Shown here piece after piece: positions 16,584 to 24,670 of a stretch of DNA of 51,366 bases. Numbering within the stretch: the first letter of the stretch is position 1; each line of letters starts with the position of its first letter. The notes under the pieces are model-generated. The model made no database searches, was not told the DNA's origin, and saw nothing but the letters and a program-made list of their open reading frames with translations. The translations under genes and the position numbers were made by a program. The stretch lies in contig JBPCKZ010000167.1 of NCBI GenBank assembly GCA_051003795.1, forward strand, positions 1-51,366. Reading direction: 5' to 3'. The DNA is from JALYXS01 sp051003795. GTDB taxonomy: Bacteria; Acidobacteriota; Terriglobia; Bryobacterales; Bryobacteraceae.

Positions 16584-17021
16584 TCAGATACACGGCACAG
16601 CCGAAGGTCCTACTCGAGATGAACTTGCCCAAAAGACTGCGTTCGTTATTTCAATCAGATCCGGGCCGCCTTGATCCGCCTTTACGTACGCCGTAAATCC
16701 ACCTCCGAAAATCGGGCTTTCGGTCGGGTAGCCTAGCACAGTCAGGTTCGTTAGTGCCGTGCATCCCAAGGAAGAGAGACTCTGACTAACACCTTTGGTA
16801 CGCGGATTTGGATACCAGTCTCCGCTGTCGTTATAAAGTCCCCCAGATATGCTAACCGTAACAGAGAAATAATCTGTGTCGCTCGCCAGCAGCGTGCAAT
16901 CACTGGGAACGCAGGTGTAACTGACGATGCGTACGTCTGCATTGGCGCTCTTCACCTGTAGTACGAGTAAAATTCCCGACCATAGCAATCCTGTAAACGC
17001 TATCTTTCTAATGAATCTCAT
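16584..17021 (-). CDS. Exported protein of unknown function
   Basis: 145 residues with a clear signal peptide (about 1-29, ending KSANA before DVRIV) and a ribosome-binding site (AGAGGA) eight bases upstream of the ATG. The mature part is beta-rich and polar with four cysteines (CVPSDC, LGC, and the C-terminal PCI) that could form disulfides. I do not recognise the family. It follows the frameshifted exported gene by 14 bases and is probably its operon partner. Base composition here is visibly more AT-rich than in the flanking genes, which suggests acquisition or relaxed selection. Confidence 0.7.
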   Translation of the reverse strand: MRFIRKIAFTGLLWSGILLVLQVKSANADVRIVSYTCVPSDCTLLASDTDYFSVTVSISGGLYNDSGDWYPNPRTKGVSQSLSSLGCTALTNLTVLGYPTESPIFGGGFTAYVKADQGGPDLIEITNAVFWASSSRVGPSAVPCI

Positions 17022-17035
17022 TTTGTATTTCCTCT

Positions 17036-17956
17036 CTATTGGGTGATGATAAGTTCAGGATACGGTTTGTTTTGCAGTGTTACCTCTGCATCGGATACAA
17101 TCCGAGCGACGCCATATTTAGTGGCGGCTCTAGCAAGTGTACCGGCTAACTGTCCGGAGTAGAACGCGTACCAACCCCGATATGGATCGGTTCCAAATGT
17201 AAGCCTTGTTCCCGGCGTGACATTCTTCGCGACAGCCATAAGCCAAGGAACTATCGTATCCGTTTGCGCCTTAGCCGCCCTATCCCTGATTGCGGTCAAT
17301 AAGTCAAATTCAGACCGCAGCCGAGCCTTAACTTGGGGAATCACGCTTCCAGAATCCCGGCCAACGCTCGTTCCATCGCTAAACATAACGGCTTCCAGAG
17401 AAATAGTTACTTGTGTCTGCTGACTTAACATCCGCTGAGCTTCCGCGATTCGTGACGAGAGGACTGGAGAGAGAGCAGGGATACCGGCATCGAGAACGGA
17501 GACAAACTGGTCGGAATTCGGATTGACGCAGTCACATCCCGCAGGGAAGTTACATTCCAAATTGTGTGATCTTGGGCAAATTGCCGCCCCGCCCGATCGA
17601 TTAAAGCCCAACGAACGGTGTACGAAATTATGGCCTTATTGCTTGCGTTCTTGATAAATACTGAAAACGGCAACAGCGGAGAAAGTATCTCCTGCTGAGC
17701 CCCGGTCATCACGGAACCTAAGAGAGGAGCAAAAGCAACTGAGGTATAGGGAACAACCGTTACTTCCGAAGCTGAGAAAGCCAATACCGTTATGCTAGGC
17801 GGCGCAGTGTTAGTGGAGAGAGTAGGTGATATCCCTCGCATTGCATTACTATAGCCGCCGCCCCCATCACCAATTGATTGTGCATAAAGGGGGGGGGGCA
17901 GCTATCGTCAGCGAAGCGACCAAAGTCCGGGAGATCAGAATGGTTGAAAGGTTCAT
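17036..17956 (-). pseudogene. Exported protein gene broken by two frameshifts (first at a G10 tract)
   Basis: A gene begins at the ATG at 17956, with AGGAG five bases upstream, and encodes a signal peptide. The frame fails at a run of ten G (17889-17898). With nine G it would read through ...AAPPLYAQSIGDGGGGYSN into the open frame ending at 17425. A second shift of opposite sign, near 17515-17550, is needed to join that frame to the one running from about 17560 to the TAA at 17036. The restored product has about 305 residues, starts with an export signal and has no family I can name. Both shifts may be real decay or assembly errors; the G tract could also be a phase-variable switch. Confidence 0.7.
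17889..17898. repeat. Homopolymeric G10 tract in signal-peptide coding region
   Basis: Ten consecutive G on the plus strand (C on the coding strand). A tract of nine, or twelve, would keep the exported-protein frame open; ten puts it into a TGA ten codons later. Long G/C tracts in otherwise mixed sequence are unusual here and are a classic slippage site. Confidence 0.85.
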
Positions 17957-17988
17957 GAGACTCCTAATTGTGATCTTTTCGAACGTCA

Positions 17989-18005
17989 CAGTAAAAATGT
18001 TACTG
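17989..18005. promoter_or_regulatory. Inverted repeat CAGTAA-N5-TTACTG
   Basis: A perfect dyad with 6-base arms and a 5-base spacer, about 33 bases upstream of the exported gene's start codon and overlapping its proposed -10 element. This position suits a repressor site. The ligand is unknown. Confidence 0.4.
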
Positions 18006-18025
18006 CTCGTTTCGGTAAAACGCAA
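17997..18025 (-). promoter_or_regulatory. Candidate sigma-70 promoter of the exported-protein operon
   Basis: On the minus strand, TTGCGT (18025-18020) and TAACAT (18002-17997) are separated by 17 bases and lie about 40 bases before the AGGAG-ATG of the gene starting at 17956. The match is moderate (three and four of six positions). Confidence 0.3.
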
Positions 18026-18064
18026 CGACTATTTTTATTTTTCGTGCGCATTCTCACGCGAAGC

Positions 18065-18084
18065 GGTGTATATAGGTGTATACA
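18065..18084. promoter_or_regulatory. Tandem GGTGTATAYA repeat, candidate operator of glcEF
   Basis: GGTGTATATA and GGTGTATACA lie in direct tandem, one helical turn apart. The second holds the palindrome TGTATACA, and together they contain the dyad TGTATA-N6-TATACA. TGTATACA-like palindromes are typical of GntR-family sites, the family of the glycolate regulator GlcC. It lies about 115 bases before the glcE start in the 243-base gap between the two divergent operons. Confidence 0.4.
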
Positions 18085-18199
18085 AAGGATTATACGGGCA
18101 GTAGAGTTCTTTTTCCCACAGCACCTCTCGTGCGAGCGAGTTGGGTCGCCCGTGCATCGGCCCGGAAGCCAGCGTGAAGAACGTATTATAGGCGTTGCG

Positions 18200-19360
18200 A
18201 TGAATTCCGCCGCGAACTCGATTGAGCGCCCACAAACTCCGGAAGAACTGGCCGAAGCGCTACGCGCCGCCGCGTCGGGTAACCGCACCATCGCGCTTGG
18301 CGGGCAATTCTCGAAAAACCGCATGGCTGGCGCGGTGGCGGAATCGGATACCATCGTAAGCACGTCGGGTCTGACGCGCATCCTCAAGTACGAGCCCCGC
18401 GACCTCACCATCAGCGTGGAGGCAGGCGCGCTCTACTCCGATGTCAGCCGCACGCTCGCGCACAACCGGCAAATGATTCCGCTCGATCCGCCGTTTTCCG
18501 AGACGGCCACCATCGGCGGCGTGCTGGCCTCAAACTGCAGCGGCCCCCGCCGACGGCTTTATGGCACGGCGCGCGATCTGGTGATCGGGATGAAATTCGC
18601 CACGCTCGAAGGCAAACTGGTCCAATCGGGGGGAATGGTCGTCAAGAATGTCGCGGGTCTGGACATGGGAAAACTCATGATCGGCTCGTTCGGAACGCTG
18701 GCGGCGATCGCGATCGCGAATTTCAAATTGCTGCCCGCGCCCGTGGTGGAACGAACATTCGTGCTCTCCTTCGATTCGCTGGATGCGGCCCTGGCGGCGC
18801 GGGATCGCGTGCTGCGGAGCGTGCTGCAGCCCGCGGCAATCGATCTTTTGAATCCGCGGGCGAGCGGATCGTCCGCTTTCATAATGGCTCTCCAGATGGG
18901 CGGCAACGCCGCAACGATAGATCGCTGCGAGCGCGAAATTTCGGAACTCGGCGATATGCGAGCGCTCGCCGAAAACGAGGAATGCGACTTCTGGAAGGGG
19001 ATTCGTAACTTCACTCCGGACTTCCTTGCCACGCACGCCGATGGCGCGGTGATCAGGGTCTCATGCACGCTTGCCGCAATGCGGGAAGCGATTGCTTCTT
19101 TCGATTGTCCAGTGGTTGCGCGCGCGGGTTCCGGAGTTTGCCACGGCTATTTCGTCGGCACCGAACCCGCCGTTGCGTGGATGGACGACGCCGGAAAGAA
19201 AGGTTGGAAAGCCGTAATCGAATTTGCGCCGGAAACGCGGAAAGCGCAACTCGACCTTTGGCCAGCTCCCGGCGAGGATTTTGAGATGATGAAGAGGATC
19301 AAACAGATGTTCGATCCCAATCGATTGCTCAATCGTGGCCGACTCTACAATCGCATTTGA
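18200..19360 (+). CDS. glcE: Glycolate oxidase subunit GlcE (FAD-binding)
   Basis: 386 residues from the ATG at 18200; the open frame extends upstream to 18044 but that part reads as untranslated sequence. An FAD-binding-4 domain covers the first 200 residues, with the PP-loop region FSETATIGGVLASNCSGPRR and the later GGMVVKNVAGLDMGKLMIGS, both characteristic of GlcE/GlcD. It would act with GlcD and GlcF at the membrane to oxidise glycolate to glyoxylate. The glcF gene overlaps its end by 26 bases, so they are translationally coupled. No glcD gene is present in this window. Confidence 0.88.
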   Translation: MNSAANSIERPQTPEELAEALRAAASGNRTIALGGQFSKNRMAGAVAESDTIVSTSGLTRILKYEPRDLTISVEAGALYSDVSRTLAHNRQMIPLDPPFSETATIGGVLASNCSGPRRRLYGTARDLVIGMKFATLEGKLVQSGGMVVKNVAGLDMGKLMIGSFGTLAAIAIANFKLLPAPVVERTFVLSFDSLDAALAARDRVLRSVLQPAAIDLLNPRASGSSAFIMALQMGGNAATIDRCEREISELGDMRALAENEECDFWKGIRNFTPDFLATHADGAVIRVSCTLAAMREAIASFDCPVVARAGSGVCHGYFVGTEPAVAWMDDAGKKGWKAVIEFAPETRKAQLDLWPAPGEDFEMMKRIKQMFDPNRLLNRGRLYNRI

Positions 19361-20636
19361 TCCGTCTCGATTCGACAAGCCCCAACAGGCCGATCTCGAC
19401 CGGTGCGTGCATTGCGGGTTATGCTTGAACGCCTGCCCCACGTATCGCGAGCTGGGCGTCGAAATGGATTCGCCGCGCGGGCGCATCTATCAAATGGTGC
19501 AGGTCTCGAACGGCGCGCCCATTACCGATTCATACCAGGAACACTTGAGCCTTTGCCTCGCGTGCCGCGCCTGCGAGACGGCGTGTCCGTCGGGGGTCGA
19601 GTACGGGCGGCTGATCGAAGCCGCGCGCGCGGAGATTGAGAACACGGTCGAACGGCCGCTTGCGACGCGATTGATTCAGCGCTTCGTGTTCGGGCACTTG
19701 CTGCAATCGCCGGCCACCATGAGCCTGCTCGGTTGGCTCCTGTATATTTTCCAGGCCACGGGTTTGCAGAAGCTGGTTCGCGCGTCGGGCATCCTCAAGC
19801 TATTGGGCAAAATGGGCCGCCTGGAGCAGCTTGCGCCGCCCGCTCAACCGCCGTTTTTTTTCGGCAAGATCGGAAAGACATTTCCAGCGGAAGGCCAGCG
19901 CCGATATCGCGTGGCGTTGATGGCCGGCTGCATCGCCAACGTCTCATTCGCGCGGTTGAACGAGGCGACCGTCCGCGTGCTGCAAAAAAATGGCTGCGAA
20001 GTGGTTGTGCCGGGGGGACAGGGTTGCTGCGGCGCTTTGCACGTACACGCGGGGCTTCGCGAGGAGGCGCGTAAATTGGCGCGGCGCAATATCGACGTGG
20101 TTCTTGGCGGTAAGTTCGATGCCGTTCTCACCAACGCCGCCGGCTGCGGCTCGACGCTCAAAGAGTACGACGAGCTGCTGGAACACGATTCCGCATACGA
20201 GGAGAAAGCGCGCGAGTTTGTTTCCTCCATGAAGGATGTAACCGAGTTCCTTGCCTCGATCGATTTGAACCGGCAAATGGGCGCGGTACCCGTGACGGCG
20301 ACTTATCAGGATTCCTGCCACCTCGCGCATGGCCAGAAAATTCGCAAAGCGCCGCGAGAGTTATTGCGCTCCATTCCCGGCCTGACGTTCCGGGAGATGC
20401 CGCTTTCCGATTTATGCTGCGGCAGCGCGGGCGTGTATAACGTGATCCATACGGAGATGGCTCTCGATATCTTGAATCGCAAAATGGACAACGTGAACCT
20501 TACTAAGGCCGATGTGATTGTGACCGCGAATCCCGGCTGCATGCTGCAGTTGGAAGCGGGCGTGCGCTTGCACGGGCATGGCCAGCGCGTCGCGCACGTA
20601 GTCGAGATTTTGGACGAAGCGTACCGGAACGCCTGA
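19335..20636 (+). CDS. glcF: Glycolate oxidase iron-sulfur subunit GlcF
   Basis: 433 residues starting with GTG at 19335. Two [4Fe-4S] motifs are near the N-terminus, CVHCGLCLNACP and CLACRACETACP, followed by two cysteine-rich CCG domains (GGQGCCGALHVHAG and LSDLCCGSAGVYN). This is the standard GlcF layout; the related LldE/HdrD proteins share the CCG domains but not this gene pairing. It passes electrons from the flavoprotein subunits to the quinone pool. Coupled to glcE by a 26-base overlap. Confidence 0.93.
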   Translation: MADSTIAFDPSRFDKPQQADLDRCVHCGLCLNACPTYRELGVEMDSPRGRIYQMVQVSNGAPITDSYQEHLSLCLACRACETACPSGVEYGRLIEAARAEIENTVERPLATRLIQRFVFGHLLQSPATMSLLGWLLYIFQATGLQKLVRASGILKLLGKMGRLEQLAPPAQPPFFFGKIGKTFPAEGQRRYRVALMAGCIANVSFARLNEATVRVLQKNGCEVVVPGGQGCCGALHVHAGLREEARKLARRNIDVVLGGKFDAVLTNAAGCGSTLKEYDELLEHDSAYEEKAREFVSSMKDVTEFLASIDLNRQMGAVPVTATYQDSCHLAHGQKIRKAPRELLRSIPGLTFREMPLSDLCCGSAGVYNVIHTEMALDILNRKMDNVNLTKADVIVTANPGCMLQLEAGVRLHGHGQRVAHVVEILDEAYRNA

Positions 20637-20692
20637 ATTGCGGAATTGTGATATGTTCCTACGTGGTGATCTCGCGCTTGGCGCATTGCTCT

Positions 20693-21181
20693 ATGCCGAC
20701 AAAACCTACCGCTAAGAAAGCCTGCTTTGTTGTCGCCCCGATCGGTGAAGAAGGTTCGGACGTGCGGAAGCGCTCCGACAAAGTCTTTGAGATTTTGAAA
20801 CGCGCTTTGGCATTCGGCTACAAGCCCATCCGGTCGGACCAGATAGCCGAGCCGGGGATGATCAGCCACCGAATGATTCAACTACTCGTCGAAGCTCCTC
20901 TGGTTATTGCCGACCTGACCGGAGCCAATCCGAATGTGTATTACGAGTTGGCCATCCGGCACGCCGCCGGCAAACCAGTCATACAACTGATCGCGAAAGG
21001 CGAAAAGATTCCGTTTGATATTGCGGACATGCGCACGATTGTCATCGACGTTGCGGAACAATTCGCGGCGGAAGAACGCATTAAGGCGAGCGCGAAGGAG
21101 ATCGACAAGCCCGGCTATCGAGTGACTACGCCTATATCGATGGCTCTCAATCAAGCCGCGATACTGCAGGCCGGCAGCTAA
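20693..21181 (+). CDS. Nucleoside 2-deoxyribosyltransferase-like (DrHyd-like) protein
   Basis: 162 residues from the ATG at 20693; a GTG at 20648 would add 15 non-conserved residues. The whole protein is one Rossmann-like domain: CFVVAPIGEEGSDVRKRSDK (nucleotide-loop-like), then VIADLTGANPNVYYELAIRH with Asp74 and Glu85, then KPVIQLI and PGYRVTTPIS. This pattern is that of the nucleoside deoxyribosyltransferase/DrHyd superfamily, whose members cleave N-glycosidic bonds; many standalone ones are predicted in nucleotide- or NAD-based conflict systems. Glu85 matches the catalytic-Glu position by eye. The next gene, 10 bases on, is a paralogue with an added domain. A role in defence or stress signalling is inference. 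Confidence 0.75.
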   Translation: MPTKPTAKKACFVVAPIGEEGSDVRKRSDKVFEILKRALAFGYKPIRSDQIAEPGMISHRMIQLLVEAPLVIADLTGANPNVYYELAIRHAAGKPVIQLIAKGEKIPFDIADMRTIVIDVAEQFAAEERIKASAKEIDKPGYRVTTPISMALNQAAILQAGS

Positions 21182-21191
21182 GGCGGCCCAA

Positions 21192-22511
21192 ATGGCGGCT
21201 CCGAAGAAGACTAAGAAGTGCTTAATTGTCGGCGAAGCGGATTCGGAGGCCACGCGGCGTAAGGTCAAGGGAATAGTAGAAAGAGCGGTCGCGAAAGGCT
21301 ACAAAACCGAACACGCACATGACATTGCCGGGGGGATGTACATGGATGCGGTGATCAAGCGTCTGGGCGACGACGATCTTGTAATCGCCGACTTAACACC
21401 GGGCGACCCGCAGGTTTATTATCTGATGGCGATACGACACGCCATCGAAAAGCCGATCATTAGCCTTTGCACGACGGACACCGACTTACCTATCGAGTCA
21501 ACCGGATTGACCGTCATCCGCATTAACGTGTCTGAAGAATTCGCCTCGCAAGAGAAGATCGAAAAACACGTACGCGCAATCAATGAACCGGGCTACAAGG
21601 TCACGACGCCGATTTCACAAGCTCTAACCCGAAATATCTTCTTCGATCGAGCTACCGAGGAGGAAAAGCGCGTTGGCCAGTTCTTCGATTCCATAAACAC
21701 GAAAATCAACAGCCGCCTGGATGAATTAGAGCGGCTGACACGCCAGATTGAAGACTCCACAAGAAAGCCTCTACATGGCATCGAAGAAGTATTCGCGCAG
21801 GTGTACCGGACGCTCGAAGACGCGAAGGTAGGCGGGCGAATCTGGTTTGTCGGCATGACCTTCGGCTTGGGTCCGCCGCATCGTTATCGGATCAGGAAAT
21901 TGCCGGTCGATGTTGCGGCAAGGCAAAGGCGGCCTGGTGCCTCGCCTGAAAAGCTCGAAAAGTCCACAATCACCATAGACGATCTGATTCATGCGAAGTG
22001 GAAGGAACTTCCTTTATTCGATAAGATGATCGATCGATTGCACGAGAGGCTTGGCGAGATCATAGAACACGCCAAGGATCCGGTGCTAGTCTGCTTGACG
22101 CACGACAAGAAAGCGCTCATGGAAAATTTTCTGAGCAAGTTATCCAGACGGAGTTCTTACAGCAGTCTTGCAACGCAGGTGGATGTAGTGGCCGATGAAA
22201 TTATCCGGCTGCACAAGGCCGTGGAGAAGAAGGTCACCGAATCCAAACCTGTCACCTATGTCAACTCTATCCCTCTTCAGATCCTGATCGTGGAAAAGGG
22301 AGGTCCGTCTCCCCTTGTAATGGGGAAAAAGGCTTGCGTTGTATTTCACGTTGGAACAGCCAATATCGAAACGTACCTGCTTGAGGACGGGGAGACAGGA
22401 TTTTACACCGAGGTCGAATCCCTGGTGGAGATGTTCGAACAGATGGCTGAATCGCTTTGGGACGCAGGCAGGCCCGCCGAAATCCAGCCGGCTTCTTCGA
22501 TGTCGAATTAG
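21192..22511 (+). CDS. Degenerate deoxyribosyltransferase-like domain fused to PLD/TrmB-like sensor domain
   Basis: 439 residues. Residues 8-150 are clearly homologous to the preceding protein: both share VIADLT, VYY, AIRHA, KP-[VI]-I and PGY-[KR]-VTTPIS. The active-site-like Glu is replaced: NPNVYYEL becomes DPQVYYLM, with Leu78 at the Glu position, and the N-terminal PIGEEGS loop is lost. A helical linker (155-210) leads to a domain (210-425) with RIWFVGMTFGLG, NSIPLQILIVEKGG and GFYTEVESLVEMFEQMAESLWD. The last two resemble the catalytically dead PLD-fold ligand-binding domains of TrmB-like regulators; no HKD motif is seen. It may sense a ligand and control its neighbour. Its TAG overlaps the next gene's TAA. 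Confidence 0.7.
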   Translation: MAAPKKTKKCLIVGEADSEATRRKVKGIVERAVAKGYKTEHAHDIAGGMYMDAVIKRLGDDDLVIADLTPGDPQVYYLMAIRHAIEKPIISLCTTDTDLPIESTGLTVIRINVSEEFASQEKIEKHVRAINEPGYKVTTPISQALTRNIFFDRATEEEKRVGQFFDSINTKINSRLDELERLTRQIEDSTRKPLHGIEEVFAQVYRTLEDAKVGGRIWFVGMTFGLGPPHRYRIRKLPVDVAARQRRPGASPEKLEKSTITIDDLIHAKWKELPLFDKMIDRLHERLGEIIEHAKDPVLVCLTHDKKALMENFLSKLSRRSSYSSLATQVDVVADEIIRLHKAVEKKVTESKPVTYVNSIPLQILIVEKGGPSPLVMGKKACVVFHVGTANIETYLLEDGETGFYTEVESLVEMFEQMAESLWDAGRPAEIQPASSMSN

Positions 22512-23158
22512 GCTTCGTGCCGGTTAATCGCCTGAATCACCGGTGGAAGCGCAACAGACGGATCGCTCAACCACCATTTCGCGATCCGCTCCTCTTTCAC
22601 GCTGCAATTCGCCGAGCCGCCGCACGCTTCCAGATAATTCAGCAGTTGCGGAAGAATCTCATCCACCTGCTTGCGGGAACCCTGGACCGTGAAAATCTGA
22701 GCAATCCCAAAGGGCTTCCGCATGTATGCGGCGAAAAACCCCATCTCCGTTAGCGATTCGATCAGGCGCGGGTCGGAGCGGTCGCGATCCAGCGTGATGT
22801 GTATTTCGGTCTCGCGGAAATCGCCTTTCCGCAGCGGTCCGTTTGAAACGCGGAACGGCAGAGGCACTCCGGCCACGTAAGGACGGTCAAGAATCTCTTT
22901 GTCCAGAGGGATAAATTCACCCTCCAGGTAGCCGTTCAATCCGGATGAAGCACTGGCGGTTGCGGCTAGATCGTCGAAAGTGCGCCGGAACTTATCCGAA
23001 TCGTGCAATTTCAAGGTGAGGTGATGGGGAGCCTCGAAACCACGCTGCCCCTCGGGATGGCCCGCGAAGTCACTTCGCTTAAAAGACAGTTCGCCTAGAT
23101 GCTTCTCGAACGCTTCCGTGAGAGTTATCGCGTCAACATGAATGTGAAAAATAGCCAT
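22508..23158 (-). CDS. 2H phosphoesterase-like protein
   Basis: 216 residues, no signal peptide. Two short motifs of the form H-x-T-x flanked by hydrophobic residues are seen, H46-L-T-L (PHHLTLKL) and H120-I-T-L (TEIHITLDR), 74 residues apart. This is the diagnostic pattern and rough spacing of the 2H phosphoesterase superfamily (LigT/ThpR, cyclic phosphodiesterases), which act on 2',3'-cyclic or ADP-ribose cyclic phosphates and RNA. An additional HIHVD is at the N-terminus. The gene has AAGGT six bases before its ATG and lies 34 bases after the ABC permease, with a small hairpin (CAGAG-GCGT-CTCTG, 23169-23182) between, so it is probably the last gene of that operon. The family assignment is by motif only. 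Confidence 0.55.
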   Translation of the reverse strand: MAIFHIHVDAITLTEAFEKHLGELSFKRSDFAGHPEGQRGFEAPHHLTLKLHDSDKFRRTFDDLAATASASSGLNGYLEGEFIPLDKEILDRPYVAGVPLPFRVSNGPLRKGDFRETEIHITLDRDRSDPRLIESLTEMGFFAAYMRKPFGIAQIFTVQGSRKQVDEILPQLLNYLEACGGSANCSVKEERIAKWWLSDPSVALPPVIQAINRHEA

Positions 23159-23192
23159 GAATTACCTTCAGAGGCGTCTCTGATCGTTGGGG

Positions 23193-23945
23193 TCACCAGA
23201 GGACGACCGCTCTTTCAATATATGATATCAGAGCAAAAAAGAGCAGACCGGCGACCGTGATCATGATAACGCCCGCGAACACCAAGGGTGTATCGAGATA
23301 GTAAGACGAAGTTGTCAACAAGTGGCCAATCCCCTGAGTGGAGCCTGTAAACTCGCCGATAACGGCCCCCACGACGGCAAGGGAGCTGGCAGTCTTTAAC
23401 GACGCAAAAAGATAGGGAACGCTGTTGGGCACCCTAACCTTCATCAGCACCTGCCACCACCTCGCCGAAAGAGATCTCATCAGGTCAAGCACAGGGGGGT
23501 CGACGGCAACCAGGCCTGCCACGGCGTTCACCAGCACTGGAAAGAACGCGACCATGGCCGACATAACGATCTTCGACGGAATTCCATTGCCGAACCAAAG
23601 GATCAGCAGCGGCGCAACGGCAATGAGCGGCGTCGATTTTAGCGCGATTGCGTAGGGATAGAGAGAGCGCTGCAATGGACGCGAATGCACAAACGCGATG
23701 GCGATCGAATACGCGGAAGCGCTACCCAGCAGGAAGCCCGAAACCGCCTCGATCATGGTTATCGACGTCTCGACGCACAACCGCCCGAAGTTCCCGGCGA
23801 TTGCTCGCGCCACTTCGAGCGGCGTGGGAAGCACGATTCTATCGATGTGGAAGCCTTTGGCGGCGACCGTCCATAGCAAAATCAGGACAACGAACGAGAC
23901 CGCGGGCGGCACGGCAGCTCTTAGGAGAGATGCGATTCGACCCAA
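23193..23945 (-). CDS. NitT/TauT-family ABC transporter permease
   Basis: 250 residues from a TTG at 23945 that overlaps the ATPase gene by 25 bases; a GTG at 23912 with AAGAG five bases before it, just after the ATPase stop, is a credible alternative. Five to six membrane segments and the EAA-like loop (VNAVAGLVAVDPPVLDLMRSL and later WWQVLMKVRVPNSVPYLFAS) are typical of SsuC/TauC/ThiX permeases. It forms the channel for the substrate delivered by the lipoprotein encoded at 24671. Confidence 0.9.
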   Translation of the reverse strand: MGRIASLLRAAVPPAVSFVVLILLWTVAAKGFHIDRIVLPTPLEVARAIAGNFGRLCVETSITMIEAVSGFLLGSASAYSIAIAFVHSRPLQRSLYPYAIALKSTPLIAVAPLLILWFGNGIPSKIVMSAMVAFFPVLVNAVAGLVAVDPPVLDLMRSLSARWWQVLMKVRVPNSVPYLFASLKTASSLAVVGAVIGEFTGSTQGIGHLLTTSSYYLDTPLVFAGVIMITVAGLLFFALISYIERAVVLW

Positions 23946-24664
23946 CGCGCGACCTCCCGAAATTCATCGGTTTGCCTGATCGAGTTTTCGCGAGGCCGAG
24001 TGAGCGGCACGTCGACAATCGCCTTCACGCAACCCGGACGAGTGGAAAGAACGATCACCCGATCGGAAAGAAACACCGCCTCCGCGATGCTATGCGTGAC
24101 GAACAGAACTGTCAGGTTTACTTCGCGCCAGATGCGTAATAGCTCCACATTGAGGGTGTTGCGCGTGAACTCATCGAGCGCGGCAAATGGTTCGTCCATC
24201 AGCAGCACTTTGGGATCGAAGGTAAGTGCCCGCGCCAGCGCCACGCGATGCTGCATGCCTCCCGAGAGCTCCGCGGGCCGCTGCCGCTCGAATCCCTTGA
24301 GGCCCACAAGCTCGATAAGAGCTTGCGGCGCGCGCGTGGAAACGCCGAAAATCTCCAGCGGGAGTTGAACGTTGCGCATAACCGTTCTCCAGGGCAGCAA
24401 TACGGGGGTCTGGAAGACCCAGCTGAACGCATGTTGGCGCCTTGCATCTGCCGGATCCATGCCGCCGATTTCAATCTTCCCCTCGGTCGTGGGCGTGAGG
24501 TCGCCGATCATGCGGAGGAGAGTCGTCTTACCGCATCCGCTTGGCCCGACTATGCACGAGAAGCTGCCCGGTCCCGCGGAAAACGAAACGTTCTCAAGGG
24601 CCCGAACTTGCCTGTCGTGAGACTGGAATGTCTTTCCGAGCTGGTCGACGTCTATGCTCAACAT
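23921..24664 (-). CDS. NitT/TauT-family ABC transporter ATP-binding protein
   Basis: 247 residues with a complete nucleotide-binding site: Walker A GPSGCGKTT, Q-loop SWVFQTPVLLPW, signature LSGGMQHRVALARAL, Walker B VLLMDEPFAALDE and the switch His in LFVTHSIAEA. The short length and these motifs match SsuB/TauB/ThiY-type ATPases. It lies 6 bases after the substrate-binding protein gene and overlaps the permease gene, so the three are one operon. Confidence 0.93.
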   Translation of the reverse strand: MLSIDVDQLGKTFQSHDRQVRALENVSFSAGPGSFSCIVGPSGCGKTTLLRMIGDLTPTTEGKIEIGGMDPADARRQHAFSWVFQTPVLLPWRTVMRNVQLPLEIFGVSTRAPQALIELVGLKGFERQRPAELSGGMQHRVALARALTFDPKVLLMDEPFAALDEFTRNTLNVELLRIWREVNLTVLFVTHSIAEAVFLSDRVIVLSTRPGCVKAIVDVPLTRPRENSIRQTDEFREVARWVESHLS

Positions 24665-24670
24665 CGGGCT

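Noticed and set aside
17889..17898. G10 tract as part of a terminator
   Set aside because: No stem flanks it and it falls inside a signal-peptide reading frame.
23169..23182. Hairpin CAGAG-GCGT-CTCTG as a terminator
   Set aside because: It has a short stem and no T run; it may at most tune expression between the permease and the 2H-like gene.
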